A stretch of DNA of 64,000 nt from positions 2,091,001-2,155,000 of the forward strand of contig NZ_VOQQ01000001.1 in assembly GCF_007995055.1 (NCBI RefSeq), read 5' to 3'. The notes under the pieces were generated by a model. That model was not told the origin of the DNA. It did no database searches and saw only the letters and a program-made list of their open reading frames with translations. Below are positions 25,583-34,572 of this stretch, piece after piece. Both the position numbers and the translations under genes were made by a program. Position 1 is the stretch's first letter. Every line of letters starts with the position of its first letter. Origin of the DNA: Sphingosinicella ginsenosidimutans (GTDB taxonomy: Bacteria > Pseudomonadota > Alphaproteobacteria > Sphingomonadales > Sphingomonadaceae).

Positions 25583-28500
25583 TAATGTCCTCCGCAAATT
25601 ACAGCACTTAGAATAGATTGTCCTCCATGTTCTGCGGCTTGCTGTCCTGCCTCTCTTACCGCGGCATTACGTAATCGAGTAGATCTAAACCGACCCCGAA
25701 TGTCTCTTAATACGCCCCCATCTAACCTAAATCTCACCAAGACATTTTGGAGAGATCGTCCAGCAGGTAACAACCTGATCGGCAGAGCCAGCCCTTGAAC
25801 CACAAGCGGGCCCCAGTCTCCACTATTTAGGCCATCCGAAAGATTAACCAAACCGAGCTGAGTCTCTAAAAAGTCATTTAGGACCGTTAATCCGAGCGCG
25901 CCTGGCTCGTCGCCAATTGCGGCATTTACGATCGTTGCAACATCCACTCCGTCTTGCGTCGTTTCAAGAACGGCGCGAGCAGATCCTATGAGTGATGTAA
26001 GTCGTGCTTCGCAATTTTCTCCAGTATTGCCATTTTGAGACGAGCTAACCGCTCCGCCGCCTCCCGCGCCGCCTCCGCCCCAGAAAAGGGACGGTTGATG
26101 GCTCAGGCAGACGCGGCCTGTTTCCATCAGGCTATCGGGGAATGATGGCTCTCCCGGATCGCGTCGATGATTGTTGTTCTTGTCCTCATATTCGATGGAG
26201 TAATTGTAGAGGCAGTTGCCAAGCCCGCTCGGGTCGGTAAGATTGGCTGGGTCATTGAACACATAGGCGTAGATATTCATCCCCCCACCGAACCCGATGG
26301 GATCGGTTTGCATGAACCTGCCGAGGCTGGGGTTGTACATCCTTGCACGATAGTACCACAGGTTCGCCTCGGGTATCCACGCCTGTCCGGTATAGCCGAA
26401 CCGGCCGATGATGCTTCCGCCCTGCGGATTGCCATATTCGTCATAGGCGTTGCGGCTGCCGACCAGGTTGCCGCTGGTGTCGCTGACCGCGACCACGCTG
26501 CCGCGCTCGTCGGCGTGGAACCAGCGCCGGGTGCTCGTGCCCGTACCTTCATACCAGACCAGAGGATCGCCGCTCGCCGGATCGAACACATAGCGGCGCT
26601 GCAAGGCGCTGGAGCCGTTATACTCGGCGATCATGTTATCGCCATCATAGGCGAACCTTGTGGTCACGCCGCCGCCGACCGTCTGATAGAGCCGCAGCGC
26701 CGGATCGTAGGCCAGCGTCGCGCTGCCCGGCGCCGAGGTCAGCAGATTCTCGGAGGAGTAGCCGTAGCCGCTCGATCCGATCGCCGACACATTGCCCCGG
26801 CTGTCGTGCGTCACCGACTGCCCGCCGATCGCGGTCAGCTGATTGAGCCCGTTGACGCTGCTCGCGGTGGCGCCGTTGGCGAGGTCGCCATAGGCATAAG
26901 CATCGTTTGAGCGGGTCGTGTTCGTGATATGCGAGGCGGGGTTGTAGCTGAACCCCAGCGTCAGATCGTTGCCGGTGCTCGCCAGGTCCTGCGTCAGGCT
27001 GGAGAGCCGCGATACAGCGTCGTAGCCGTAGCTGGTGGTGGTGCCGTTGCCCCTGGTCAGCGTCGTCCTGCGACCGAGATCGTCATAGGCCCAGGTCGCC
27101 AGCACGCCGACGCCGGTGCTCGCCCCGTTCTCGCGGACCTTGGTGAGATCGCCGACGGAGTCGTAATCGTAGTTCACATAGAGCCCGGTGCCCGGATAGG
27201 TAAGCTGCGTACGCCGCCCGGCCGGATCGTACGCCGAGGTCGCCGCGCCGAGCGGGCCCACCTGCGTCAGATTGCGCCCCACCGCATCCCAGGTGAACGT
27301 CAGCGTCTGCGCCGAGGTGCTCGCGGTCAGCAGATGGCCGGTGAGGTCGTAGGTGTAGCTGACGTCCAGCTCGCTGCCCGGCAGGTTCTTGAGCGTCGGG
27401 CGGTTCAGGTGATCGTAGGTGAACGCGATGCTCGTGCCGTCCCTCAGCCGCCGGCTGGTGACGTTGCTCGCCGCGTCGTAGCCCAGCTCCTCATAGTCCG
27501 TCGTCGAGCTCGTCCCGGGCGTCGTCGGCGAGGGCATGCGCGTGCGGCTCAGCCGGTCGAACCCGTCATAGACATAGGTGGTGCGGTTGCCGTTCGCGTC
27601 GGTCACCGTCGCTTGCCGGCCGTTGTTCGTCCAGGTCGAGGCGATCTCGTCCGCCTGCACCCCGGTGACGCCATAGCCGGTCTGGACCAACGCCACCTGC
27701 CCGGCATTGTCGTAAGTGGTGCGCGTGATGCGGTCAGGCCCGAATGTGCCCGCCGTGCCGAGCGTGCAGGCGCTCGACGGCAGCGCTCCGTAGATCGCGG
27801 GGTTCATCCGCTGCGCCGTGCAACTGACGCGGCCGAGGCTGTCGTAGCTCGTCTGGGTCAGCGCATAGGTCGTGCCGCCCGAAGACAGCGCCTGCGTCAC
27901 CGGGCGGGCATTGGCGTCATAGGCGGTGTCCACCTGCTCGAGGCTCGAGAACGCCGCCCAGTCGGCATCCGACTGGCTGTTCACCGTGCCCCGCTCCACC
28001 CGCGTCGCAAGGCCGTTCGTCCAGGTGGTGCGGACCGCGCGGTGCTTGAGGGTCCCTGTGTCGTCGGGATCGGGTCCCACCACGCCGACCAGCCGGCGCC
28101 CGGCATCGTAGCGATAACGGGTCGTGTCCGCCGTCCCCGACAGCGGCCCATCGGCCATGATCATGTTGCCGACGCCGTCGTAGGTCATGGTCGTCGTCGC
28201 GCTGAGCGCCCCTGTCCCGTCGCGCCGCTGAACCGAGGTCATGTTGCCGCTCGCGTCATAGCCGATCACCACCCGGCTCTCCGCCGCCGTGCCGACGCAG
28301 GCCGGCGAGGCGCCGCTCGCGCAGGACGATATACCGGTCAGGAAATATTCGCCGGTCGTGTTGGTGTAGGAATAGCGCGTCTGCGGGCGGTCGCCCGTGC
28401 CCGACGGCGCCGGGGCGGTGATGGTCAGCACGCCGCCGTGGGTGGAGTCATAGGTATAGTCGGTCGTGTAGCCGCGCGCGTCGGTGGTCGAGGTCGGCTC

Positions 28501-29754
28501 GTTGCACGTGACCGGGTTGGCGCAGGTCGAGGGATAACCCGCCGTCTCGACGATGTCGGACAGGCCCGAGCCCGACTTTGCGACGTGGCGCGTCTCGGTC
28601 ACATTGCCGCGGGCATCGAGCGTGTAGTTGACGTAATTGCCCTCGGGCTGCGTCACCCGCGTCAGCCGGCTGCTGCCGTCATAGGTGAAGCTGGTCGTGT
28701 GGCCGAGCTGGTCGGTGATCGAATTGATCCGGCTGGTGCCGGTGTTCGAGACGATTGTGCTCGTATGGCTCGCCGCGTCGGTCACGGTCAGCGTCCGGAT
28801 CGTCCCCGACGTGCTCCAGCCATAGCCGGTGGTGACCCCCTCGTTGGTGACCGACGAGACCATCGATCCCGAATGGCTGATCGTTGTCGTGTCGCTCGCC
28901 GCGCCCGGCCGGCGGATCGCGGTGAGCGTGCCGCTGCTGTCGGTCAGCCGCCAGGTGAGGCCGCCCATGTCGGTGATCTCGGTCACGCCGGTGGAGGGAT
29001 ATGCGTAGCTCGCCGAGGCCTGAGTGGAACCGCCGCCATTGAAGTGCGCGCCGGTGCGAACGAACCAGTCGGGCGAGGGGGGCGCGCTCGGCGAAGAGCT
29101 GTTGCTGGCATAGGTGAAGCCGATGGAATAACCGAAGCTGTTGGCGACCCCCGACAGGCGCTGGGCGTAGGGAATCCAGTTTATCGAATAGATGCTCCAG
29201 GTCATGAAGACCGTCCGCCCGTCCGGGCCCACGATGCTGTAGGGCAGCATGGTGCAACTGGTCTGCGAGTTTACCGAGCAGAACATGTTGGGGGCGAGCC
29301 CCGCCTCGCCGCTGCCCGTGGGATCGGTAAACGTGATCCGGGTTCCGTCCGGGGCGGTATAGATGTAATCGAACCCCGATTTGGTCAGGATCGCGCCATT
29401 GGCCTTGTCCGCGATGTAAAGGGGGCCGCCGACGATGCCGGTGAAAGTATCCCGCGTGCGGTTCGGCAGGCCGATCCGGATCGTCGCATGCGTGCCGCTG
29501 GTGGTGCGCAGGAACGTGTAGCCGTCCCATTGGCTCCCGGTGTTGCCGGGCCGCTGCCGGATCAGCGAGAGTTCCGCCCGGCCGGATCCGATCGAGCCTT
29601 CGGTCAAGGCCAGGACATGGTCGCCCTGCACCAGATCGACGCCGTTCGCATCGAGGTTGCGGAACGCCGGTTGCGCGTCGGCCGGGGCAGTGAGGGCGGT
29701 CGTGGCGAGCAGGGCGCACGACAGCGCCCCCGCGCGAAGCAGGATGTTGGTCAT
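25582..29754 (-). CDS. Secreted RHS repeat protein with C-terminal toxin-like tip
   Basis: The product is 1390 residues. A signal peptide, LLRAGALSCALLATTALTAP with ADAQ at the cleavage site, opens it. Residues from about 260 to 1190 are RHS/YD repeats, for example TSFTYDGSSRLTRVTQPEG, NRTTYVYDGFDRLSRTRMP and RRTQLTYPGTGLYVNYDYD. The RHS core end reads RFGYTGQAWIPEANLWYYRA, LGRFMQTDPIGFGGGMNIYA, NDPANLTDPSGLG. The last 190 residues are the variable tip, with an EF-hand-like loop DKNNNHRRDPGE and a Gly-rich spacer; its activity is not recognisable. The repeats should form a shell enclosing the tip. It is coupled to a small membrane protein gene downstream. It leaves by the Sec route rather than showing a PAAR/VgrG-type N-terminus. 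Confidence 0.92.
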   Translation of the reverse strand: MTNILLRAGALSCALLATTALTAPADAQPAFRNLDANGVDLVQGDHVLALTEGSIGSGRAELSLIRQRPGNTGSQWDGYTFLRTTSGTHATIRIGLPNRTRDTFTGIVGGPLYIADKANGAILTKSGFDYIYTAPDGTRITFTDPTGSGEAGLAPNMFCSVNSQTSCTMLPYSIVGPDGRTVFMTWSIYSINWIPYAQRLSGVANSFGYSIGFTYASNSSSPSAPPSPDWFVRTGAHFNGGGSTQASASYAYPSTGVTEITDMGGLTWRLTDSSGTLTAIRRPGAASDTTTISHSGSMVSSVTNEGVTTGYGWSTSGTIRTLTVTDAASHTSTIVSNTGTSRINSITDQLGHTTSFTYDGSSRLTRVTQPEGNYVNYTLDARGNVTETRHVAKSGSGLSDIVETAGYPSTCANPVTCNEPTSTTDARGYTTDYTYDSTHGGVLTITAPAPSGTGDRPQTRYSYTNTTGEYFLTGISSCASGASPACVGTAAESRVVIGYDASGNMTSVQRRDGTGALSATTTMTYDGVGNMIMADGPLSGTADTTRYRYDAGRRLVGVVGPDPDDTGTLKHRAVRTTWTNGLATRVERGTVNSQSDADWAAFSSLEQVDTAYDANARPVTQALSSGGTTYALTQTSYDSLGRVSCTAQRMNPAIYGALPSSACTLGTAGTFGPDRITRTTYDNAGQVALVQTGYGVTGVQADEIASTWTNNGRQATVTDANGNRTTYVYDGFDRLSRTRMPSPTTPGTSSTTDYEELGYDAASNVTSRRLRDGTSIAFTYDHLNRPTLKNLPGSELDVSYTYDLTGHLLTASTSAQTLTFTWDAVGRNLTQVGPLGAATSAYDPAGRRTQLTYPGTGLYVNYDYDSVGDLTKVRENGASTGVGVLATWAYDDLGRRTTLTRGNGTTTSYGYDAVSRLSSLTQDLASTGNDLTLGFSYNPASHITNTTRSNDAYAYGDLANGATASSVNGLNQLTAIGGQSVTHDSRGNVSAIGSSGYGYSSENLLTSAPGSATLAYDPALRLYQTVGGGVTTRFAYDGDNMIAEYNGSSALQRRYVFDPASGDPLVWYEGTGTSTRRWFHADERGSVVAVSDTSGNLVGSRNAYDEYGNPQGGSIIGRFGYTGQAWIPEANLWYYRARMYNPSLGRFMQTDPIGFGGGMNIYAYVFNDPANLTDPSGLGNCLYNYSIEYEDKNNNHRRDPGEPSFPDSLMETGRVCLSHQPSLFWGGGGAGGGGAVSSSQNGNTGENCEARLTSLIGSARAVLETTQDGVDVATIVNAAIGDEPGALGLTVLNDFLETQLGLVNLSDGLNSGDWGPLVVQGLALPIRLLPAGRSLQNVLVRFRLDGGVLRDIRGRFRSTRLRNAAVREAGQQAAEHGGQSILSAVICGGH

Positions 29755-29829
29755 CTCAAAGCTCTCCGGTTTGCGGATTCAGGCCCGCTTCAATTCAGAT
29801 ATCGCGCGGCAAAGGGCGCGAACGCGCGG

Positions 29830-30042
29830 TTACGGTGCGCCGGTCGTCGTCTTGTTGGTGCGATTGTCGGCCTTGTCGTAGACATAGTTGGTCGCGACGT
29901 TGTTGTTGACGGTGCCGCTGTGGTCGACCCTTACCAGCCGGCCACGCGCGTCGTAGCTGTAGCTGATCGTCTCGGAGGCGACCGCCGCGGCCGCAACGAC
30001 AAGCCCCGCAATCACGAGAATGACTTTCTCGATACGTCTCAT
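29830..30042 (-). CDS. Mini RHS/YD-repeat protein with signal peptide
   Basis: From ATG 30042 (GGGGGAG 7 bases upstream) the product has only 70 residues. MRRIEKVILVIAGLVVAAAA is a signal peptide. The mature part is one YD repeat, ETISYSYDARGRLVRVDHSG, followed by NYVYDKADNRTNKTTTGAP, which resembles the second half of a repeat. It precedes the large RHS gene by about 75 bases on the same strand. Whether it is a processed or regulatory partner or a remnant is not clear. Confidence 0.75.
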   Translation of the reverse strand: MRRIEKVILVIAGLVVAAAAVASETISYSYDARGRLVRVDHSGTVNNNVATNYVYDKADNRTNKTTTGAP

Positions 30043-30228
30043 GATCATCTCCCCCAACCTCAGGTTCGACTCGATTGCCTGGATGACCAAAGAACAACAA
30101 ACGAAATCCTACATTGCAAATCCTATTTTTTACTTTGTAGGATATCGATGGGTAAGCGGCTGAAACGCAGTGATTATAAATTTCTACAGTTGTTGGATTT
30201 ACCCTCGCCTTCAGGAGGAAATGGTCGC

Positions 30229-33006
30229 TCAACGCCCCAGACCTCGCCCCCTCCCAACTTGCACCCAGTCGGCGAGCTGGTGTCCGATTGATCCCTGACC
30301 ACGCCGCAAGATGTCGAGCCCGAGTTCCTTCTTCCGGTTGCGCAGCAGCGATTCGAGCTGCGGGTCGCGGTGCAGCGATTTGGCCATGTCGGTGAGTGCG
30401 TTCCTCATCCTGTCGGCCTTGTCGTAATCCCATTCGCGATCCGCGGCCCGGACCTGGCGATCAAGCCGTCGCCACTCCTTGACGAACATGTCGGCGCGCA
30501 GCGCCGGCTCGGTGCGATAGCGCTGCTCCCAGTCCATGACCCCGATGCCGGTCCTGGCATTGCCGCCGGCGACCTCGTCGACCAGGCCCATGTCCCGCAC
30601 GAACGCGGCGCGAAGGTCGCGCGCGCCCTGCGGTCGGACCGCATCGAGCGCATGGCGGGCCTGCTCGAACGCCGCGCGCTGGTGCGGGCTTTCCTCAAGG
30701 CCGTTGCGGCGTGTGGCGACGATCTCCCTGGTCGCCTGAGCGAACCGCACGATCGCCTGCTCCAATCTGCGGCGTGAGGCTTCGGGCGATGTCGCGCCCA
30801 ATGTCTCGAACATATCGATCTGCGCGGGCCGGACGATCGGCGCAGGCCGGACGATCGGCGCAGGCCGATCGACATCGCGCGCATAGTCGCTGGCCATGTC
30901 CTTGCCGCGCTCGCGGCTGAGCGTGCGAGCAAGCCTCTCCCGGTCCGCAAAGTCATCCCGCCCGTAATGGAGATCGACGCTGTCGCGATGCCGCGACAGC
31001 GCGACATAGGCGGCGTGCCGATCGAGCCCCGGCGTCGCCAGCACATGGGCACGGTCCACGGTCATGCCCTGCGCCTTGTGGATGGTGGCGGCATAGCCAT
31101 GGTCGATATCGGCATAGTCCCTAAGGTCGAACGCGGCGCTGCGCCCATCGTCCAGCATCACCGACATGCGGACGGGAGAGACGCTCTCGATCGTGCCCAA
31201 TGATCCGTTCTTCACCCCAAGGCTCCGCTCGTTCCTCAGGAACATGACCCGGTCGCCGCGCGCGAACATGCGTTGTCCCTTTGAGGTGGCGATCCTCACC
31301 TCCTCGCCAAGCTCGCCCCGCTTATGCTCACGCGCCAGCTCGTTGAGCGTGCGCACGTCGTCATTGGTGTGGGCGAGGATGACCCGGCTGGCATCGGGCC
31401 GCTCCCGCCGCTCCGCATCCCAGCGCTCGATCAGCGCGCCGCGCGCTTCCTCCCGGCTCGGTGCCTCATGCACCATGTGGTGCTCGCGATAAGCATCCAG
31501 CGCCTCGCCCGTCCGCCCGGTCGCAAGCTGGCGCGTGGCCTCGCGCTGCCAGTCCTCCTGCTGGCGACGGATATCGGTGATCTCGACGCTGCCATGGCGC
31601 TCCGCGATCGACCGGAACGCCGCTCCGGCCTCGATCGCCTGCAACTGTTCGGGATCGCCGACCAGCACCACCTTGGCCTTGTGCTTCTCCGCCTCGGCGA
31701 TCACCCGTTCCATCTGGCGGGTGCCGATCATCCCGGCCTCGTCGATCACGAGCACATCGTTGGCGCCAAGCAGCTCGCGGCCCTGGCGCCATTGATGCTC
31801 CAGGCTGGCGATCGTGCGTGATTGGATAGCGGAGCCGGACTCAAGGTTCTCGGCGGCGATGCCGGACAAAGCCGCGCCGCGCACATTGTAGCCGGCCGCT
31901 TCCCAGGCGTCGCGCGCGACGCCAAGCATCGCGCTCTTGCCGGTGCCGGCATAGCCCACCACCACGGCAAGATCCCGCCCTTGCGTCACATGTTCGAACG
32001 CGCCGCGCTGCTCGGCCGACAGGATGAGCCCGCGCCGTTCGGCATCGGCGAGCGCATGACGCTGGTGGATGTCGCCGAGAGGATGATCGCCGCGACTGGC
32101 CAGCCGTTCGGTCGCCCGCTCCAGCCGCTGCTCGGTCGCGAGCATGGCGCGCGAGGTGAACCGCTCCTCGCCGCGTCCGTCCTTCCCCAGGGCCACCAGC
32201 TCGGGCGAAGCGCGCACCGCCGCCAGCACACGATCGAACTGCTCTTTCCCGTCGCTATGCCGATGCACGAACCGGGCAAGGTCGCGGGTCGTGAACGTGG
32301 CTTGCTGGTGCGTGATCGCGTCCAGCGCCACCGCCGGGTCGGCGAGGATGCGCGCGCCATTCCGGCGCGCGATATCGCGATGCTCTTCGAGCCGTTCGGC
32401 CTCCAGTCCATGCCCCACCCGGCGTCCCGCCGCCGCGCCGATCTTGTGCTGCGGCTCCAGCGCAATGCCCTGCGCTTCGAGGCTGCGATGATCGATGCGC
32501 GTATCGATATCCAGCGCGGCGAGGCGGGCGTTGACATGCTCGCCCCAGGCTTCGCGCCAGTGCTGCAAGAGCTCGGTGCGGTTCCAGTCGCGGACCTTCG
32601 CGCCGAACCCGTCTCCATCCACCTCGCGCATGGTCAGCATCACATGGGCGTGAGGCTTGGCCTCGCCATCGGCGCCGACGTCCCAATGGACATTGAGGTC
32701 GGCGATCATGCCGCGCGAGACGAACTCGCGTTGCACGAACTCGCGCGCGAGCCTGATGCCCTCGGCCTGGTCCAGCTCGCGGGGCAATGCGAACTCGGCC
32801 TCGCGGGCGAGCTGCGCGTCCTTCCTTACCTCCGCCGCCTCGGCCGCGTTCCACAGCTGCTCGCGGTCCCCGAACTGCTCCGGCGCGCCGTTCGGCAGCA
32901 GCACTTCGGAGTGGATGACGCCGGCCTTGTTGGTGAAGGCGAGTATCGCGACCGCGCGCTCGTCCTGTGGAAACGGCGCGGCAGACGCGCGTTCGAGGCC
33001 GAGCAA
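30229..33006 (-). CDS. traA: TraA/MobL-type conjugative relaxase-helicase, N-terminus not recognisable
   Basis: The frame has 925 residues. The MobA/MobL relaxase part shows FTNKAGVIHSEVLLPNGAPE and the metal-binding HxH in KPHAHVMLTMREVDGDGFG. A RecD-like helicase follows, with Walker A VVGYAGTGKSAMLGVARDAW, Walker B VLVIDEAGMIG, LVGDPEQLQAIEAG and ATIHKAQGMTVDRAHVL. Normal TraA proteins start about 45-60 residues earlier with the catalytic Tyr region. Here the only start is TTG 33006 and the preceding sequence does not match, so nicking activity is probably lost. No traC/traD or oriT is recognised nearby. It shows the element once moved by conjugation. Confidence 0.82.
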   Translation of the reverse strand: MLGLERASAAPFPQDERAVAILAFTNKAGVIHSEVLLPNGAPEQFGDREQLWNAAEAAEVRKDAQLAREAEFALPRELDQAEGIRLAREFVQREFVSRGMIADLNVHWDVGADGEAKPHAHVMLTMREVDGDGFGAKVRDWNRTELLQHWREAWGEHVNARLAALDIDTRIDHRSLEAQGIALEPQHKIGAAAGRRVGHGLEAERLEEHRDIARRNGARILADPAVALDAITHQQATFTTRDLARFVHRHSDGKEQFDRVLAAVRASPELVALGKDGRGEERFTSRAMLATEQRLERATERLASRGDHPLGDIHQRHALADAERRGLILSAEQRGAFEHVTQGRDLAVVVGYAGTGKSAMLGVARDAWEAAGYNVRGAALSGIAAENLESGSAIQSRTIASLEHQWRQGRELLGANDVLVIDEAGMIGTRQMERVIAEAEKHKAKVVLVGDPEQLQAIEAGAAFRSIAERHGSVEITDIRRQQEDWQREATRQLATGRTGEALDAYREHHMVHEAPSREEARGALIERWDAERRERPDASRVILAHTNDDVRTLNELAREHKRGELGEEVRIATSKGQRMFARGDRVMFLRNERSLGVKNGSLGTIESVSPVRMSVMLDDGRSAAFDLRDYADIDHGYAATIHKAQGMTVDRAHVLATPGLDRHAAYVALSRHRDSVDLHYGRDDFADRERLARTLSRERGKDMASDYARDVDRPAPIVRPAPIVRPAQIDMFETLGATSPEASRRRLEQAIVRFAQATREIVATRRNGLEESPHQRAAFEQARHALDAVRPQGARDLRAAFVRDMGLVDEVAGGNARTGIGVMDWEQRYRTEPALRADMFVKEWRRLDRQVRAADREWDYDKADRMRNALTDMAKSLHRDPQLESLLRNRKKELGLDILRRGQGSIGHQLADWVQVGRGRGLGR

Positions 33007-33097
33007 GGAAATTCCGGAGGCTTGATTGAACGATAAGGATGGTCATGCCGTTCGACGGACGTTGTGGTCCTGCCACTGGTAGTTCATCTCTTTCTGT

Positions 33098-33537
33098 ATG
33101 GCCGCGACACTCGCTGAAATCATCGTTCCCGTCTGTGTATCGCTCGGCGGCGCTGTTGTCGCCGGCTATGCGAGCTATCTCGTCGGGCGCGGAACGCGCT
33201 CGCACGAATGGCGATTGGCGCTTATTCGGGAAAGGTTGCTCGAACGCCGTCAGCTCTATGCTAGATTCATGGCCGAAGCCGACCGCAACATGCTGTTGAT
33301 CGTGGCGGGCGGAGCTAAATCGATCGACAATGTGATGCCGCTATTCGCCATGCTTGCGGAAATTTCCTTGCTCTCCTCGGATGCGGTCCAGGAAAGCGCA
33401 AAAGCCTTATGCGATTGTGCATTGCACGCCAATCGCAGGGATGGAGACGGGAAGAGTGAAGGGGATCATTTCGGCACTAAGACGGCCTTTCTGAAAGCGG
33501 CGCGGAGCGAAATCACCCAGCTTGAAGCTGACGCATA
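33098..33537 (+). pseudogene. Small membrane-anchored protein, 3' end fused into the integrase remnant
   Basis: The frame begins MAATLAEIIVPVCVSLGGAV with an N-terminal membrane helix and continues RLALIRERLLERRQLYARFM, mostly helical. It is open to 33769, but from about 33537 it runs antisense through the integrase gene, where codon content changes, so the last 75 residues are artificial. The natural protein was probably about 150 residues. I recognise no characterised family. The joint coincides with the point where the integrase loses its C-terminus. Confidence 0.55.
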
Positions 33538-34388
33538 TCCAAAGCCTGCCGGGACAGGGGAACGGTGTGCGCCCGGCGCATCTTGGTCTTGTGCGGCGGG
33601 ATGGTCCAGACCGCCTTCTCGAAGTCGAAATCGTCCCACTCGGCATGGCGCAGCTCGCCCGGCCGGACGAACACATGCGGCAACAGCCGCAACGCCGCCC
33701 GCGTCTCGGGAAAGCCCTCGAACGCCTCGATGGCGCGGAGCAAGCCTCCGGCCTCCTTGGGATCGGTGATTGCCGCACGATGCACCGGCTTGGGCGCGAT
33801 CAGCGCGCCGCGAAGATCGGCGGCAACGTCGCGCTCCGCGCGGGCTGTGGCGATGGCGTAGCGGAAGATCTGGCTGCAAGTGCTGCGCAACCGCTTCGCC
33901 GTCTCATACTTTCCCTTGCTCTCCATCTTGCGGAGCATGACCAGCAGCTCGTGCGCGGAGATGGAGGCGATCGGCCGCTTGCCGATCGACGCGTTGATGA
34001 AGGCGAGCAACCAGCGCAGCTTCTTCATCGTGACGGCGGAGCGGCCTTCCTTCTCGACCTTGGTCAGCCATTCGTCGGCGACCGCCTTGAAGCTGTTGGA
34101 CACGGCGACCGTGGCGGCGACCCGCTCCAGCTTGATCTGCTCGCCGGGATCGTCGCCCCGCGCCAGAACCTTGCGGGCCATGTCCCGCCGCTCGCGGGCG
34201 TCGGCGAGGCCGGTATCGGGGAAAGTGCCGAAGGCCAGCGTCTTCTGCTTGCCGAGATAGCGATAGTTCATCCGCCAGCACCGCCCGCCCGAAGGTGTCA
34301 CCAGGAGATAGAGGCCGTCGCTGTCCGCGAGCTTGTAGGGCTTCGCGCGGCCCTTGGCGTTTCTGATGGCGAGGGCACTCAAGGCCAT
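33513..34388 (-). pseudogene. int: P4-type tyrosine integrase, C-terminally truncated
   Basis: The 291-residue frame starts MALSALAIRNAKGRAKPYKL and SDGLYLLVTPSGGRCWRMNY, the DUF4102 N-terminus of P4-type integrases. The SAM-like core-binding domain follows. The catalytic domain shows the first Arg in LLPHVFVRPGELRHAEWDDF and the hairpin Lys in PPHKTKMRRAHTVPLSRQAL. The frame then ends within about ten residues, whereas intact members run on for roughly 100 more and supply the HxxR, second His and nucleophile Tyr. It is therefore inactive. It lies just inside the tRNA end of the element, reading away from the tRNA. Confidence 0.88.
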
Positions 34389-34390
34389 GA

Positions 34391-34490
34391 TGGTATCTCC
34401 CGATCAGGGCCGGCGCACTACCATCGCATCTACCATCAATCTGTTGGTATCCGGTGGTATCGAGCCGATCCGACTGGGATGCTTATACCA
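34391..34490. other. Cluster of six TGGTA motifs, candidate integrase/excisionase arm sites
   Basis: TGGTA or its complement occurs at 34391, 34419, 34431, 34445, 34455 and 34486, all within 100 bases between the integrase start and the tRNA end. Two adjacent copies are spaced 12 bases apart, and another two 10 bases apart, about one helical turn each. This position, beside the core site at 34552-34572, is where tyrosine integrases bind their arm sites. Confidence 0.4.
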
Positions 34491-34551
34491 CGAAAAAACG
34501 GCGGAAAACAGCCATTTTTGACACCCAATGAAACCCCCTGCGAGGGATTTT

Positions 34552-34572
34552 TGGTGACCCCTACGGGACTCG
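34552..34572. repeat. Attachment-site repeat inside the tRNA-Glu 3' end
   Basis: The last 21 bases of the tRNA-Glu gene, running from the T arm through the encoded CCA, are identical to 19602-19622. The tRNA is intact, so on integration the element restored the 3' end at this side and displaced the original copy to 19602. Confidence 0.9.

Larger units (their letters stand above)
19602..34572. mobile_element. Decayed integrative element in tRNA-Glu(CTC), about 15 kb
   Basis: The two ends are identical 21-base direct repeats, 14,950 bases apart. The right copy is exactly the last 21 bases, including CCA, of the tRNA-Glu gene. A P4-type tyrosine integrase gene lies 164 bases inside the tRNA end, reading away from it, the usual layout of tRNA-integrating islands. 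Conjugation genes inside (VirB2-like pilin, TraA-type relaxase) suggest an ICE or integrated plasmid ancestor. Integrase, relaxase and pilus functions are truncated or missing, so the element should be immobile by itself. The cargo is an RHS toxin locus plus an IS5 and a RayT element. Several stretches are AT-richer than the flanking DNA. Confidence 0.85.

Noticed and set aside
26929..30291. 1120-residue plus-strand open frame
   Set aside because: It is antisense to the RHS gene, has Arg/Ala/Gly-rich random-like content and no domain, while the opposite frame has a signal peptide and clear YD repeats.
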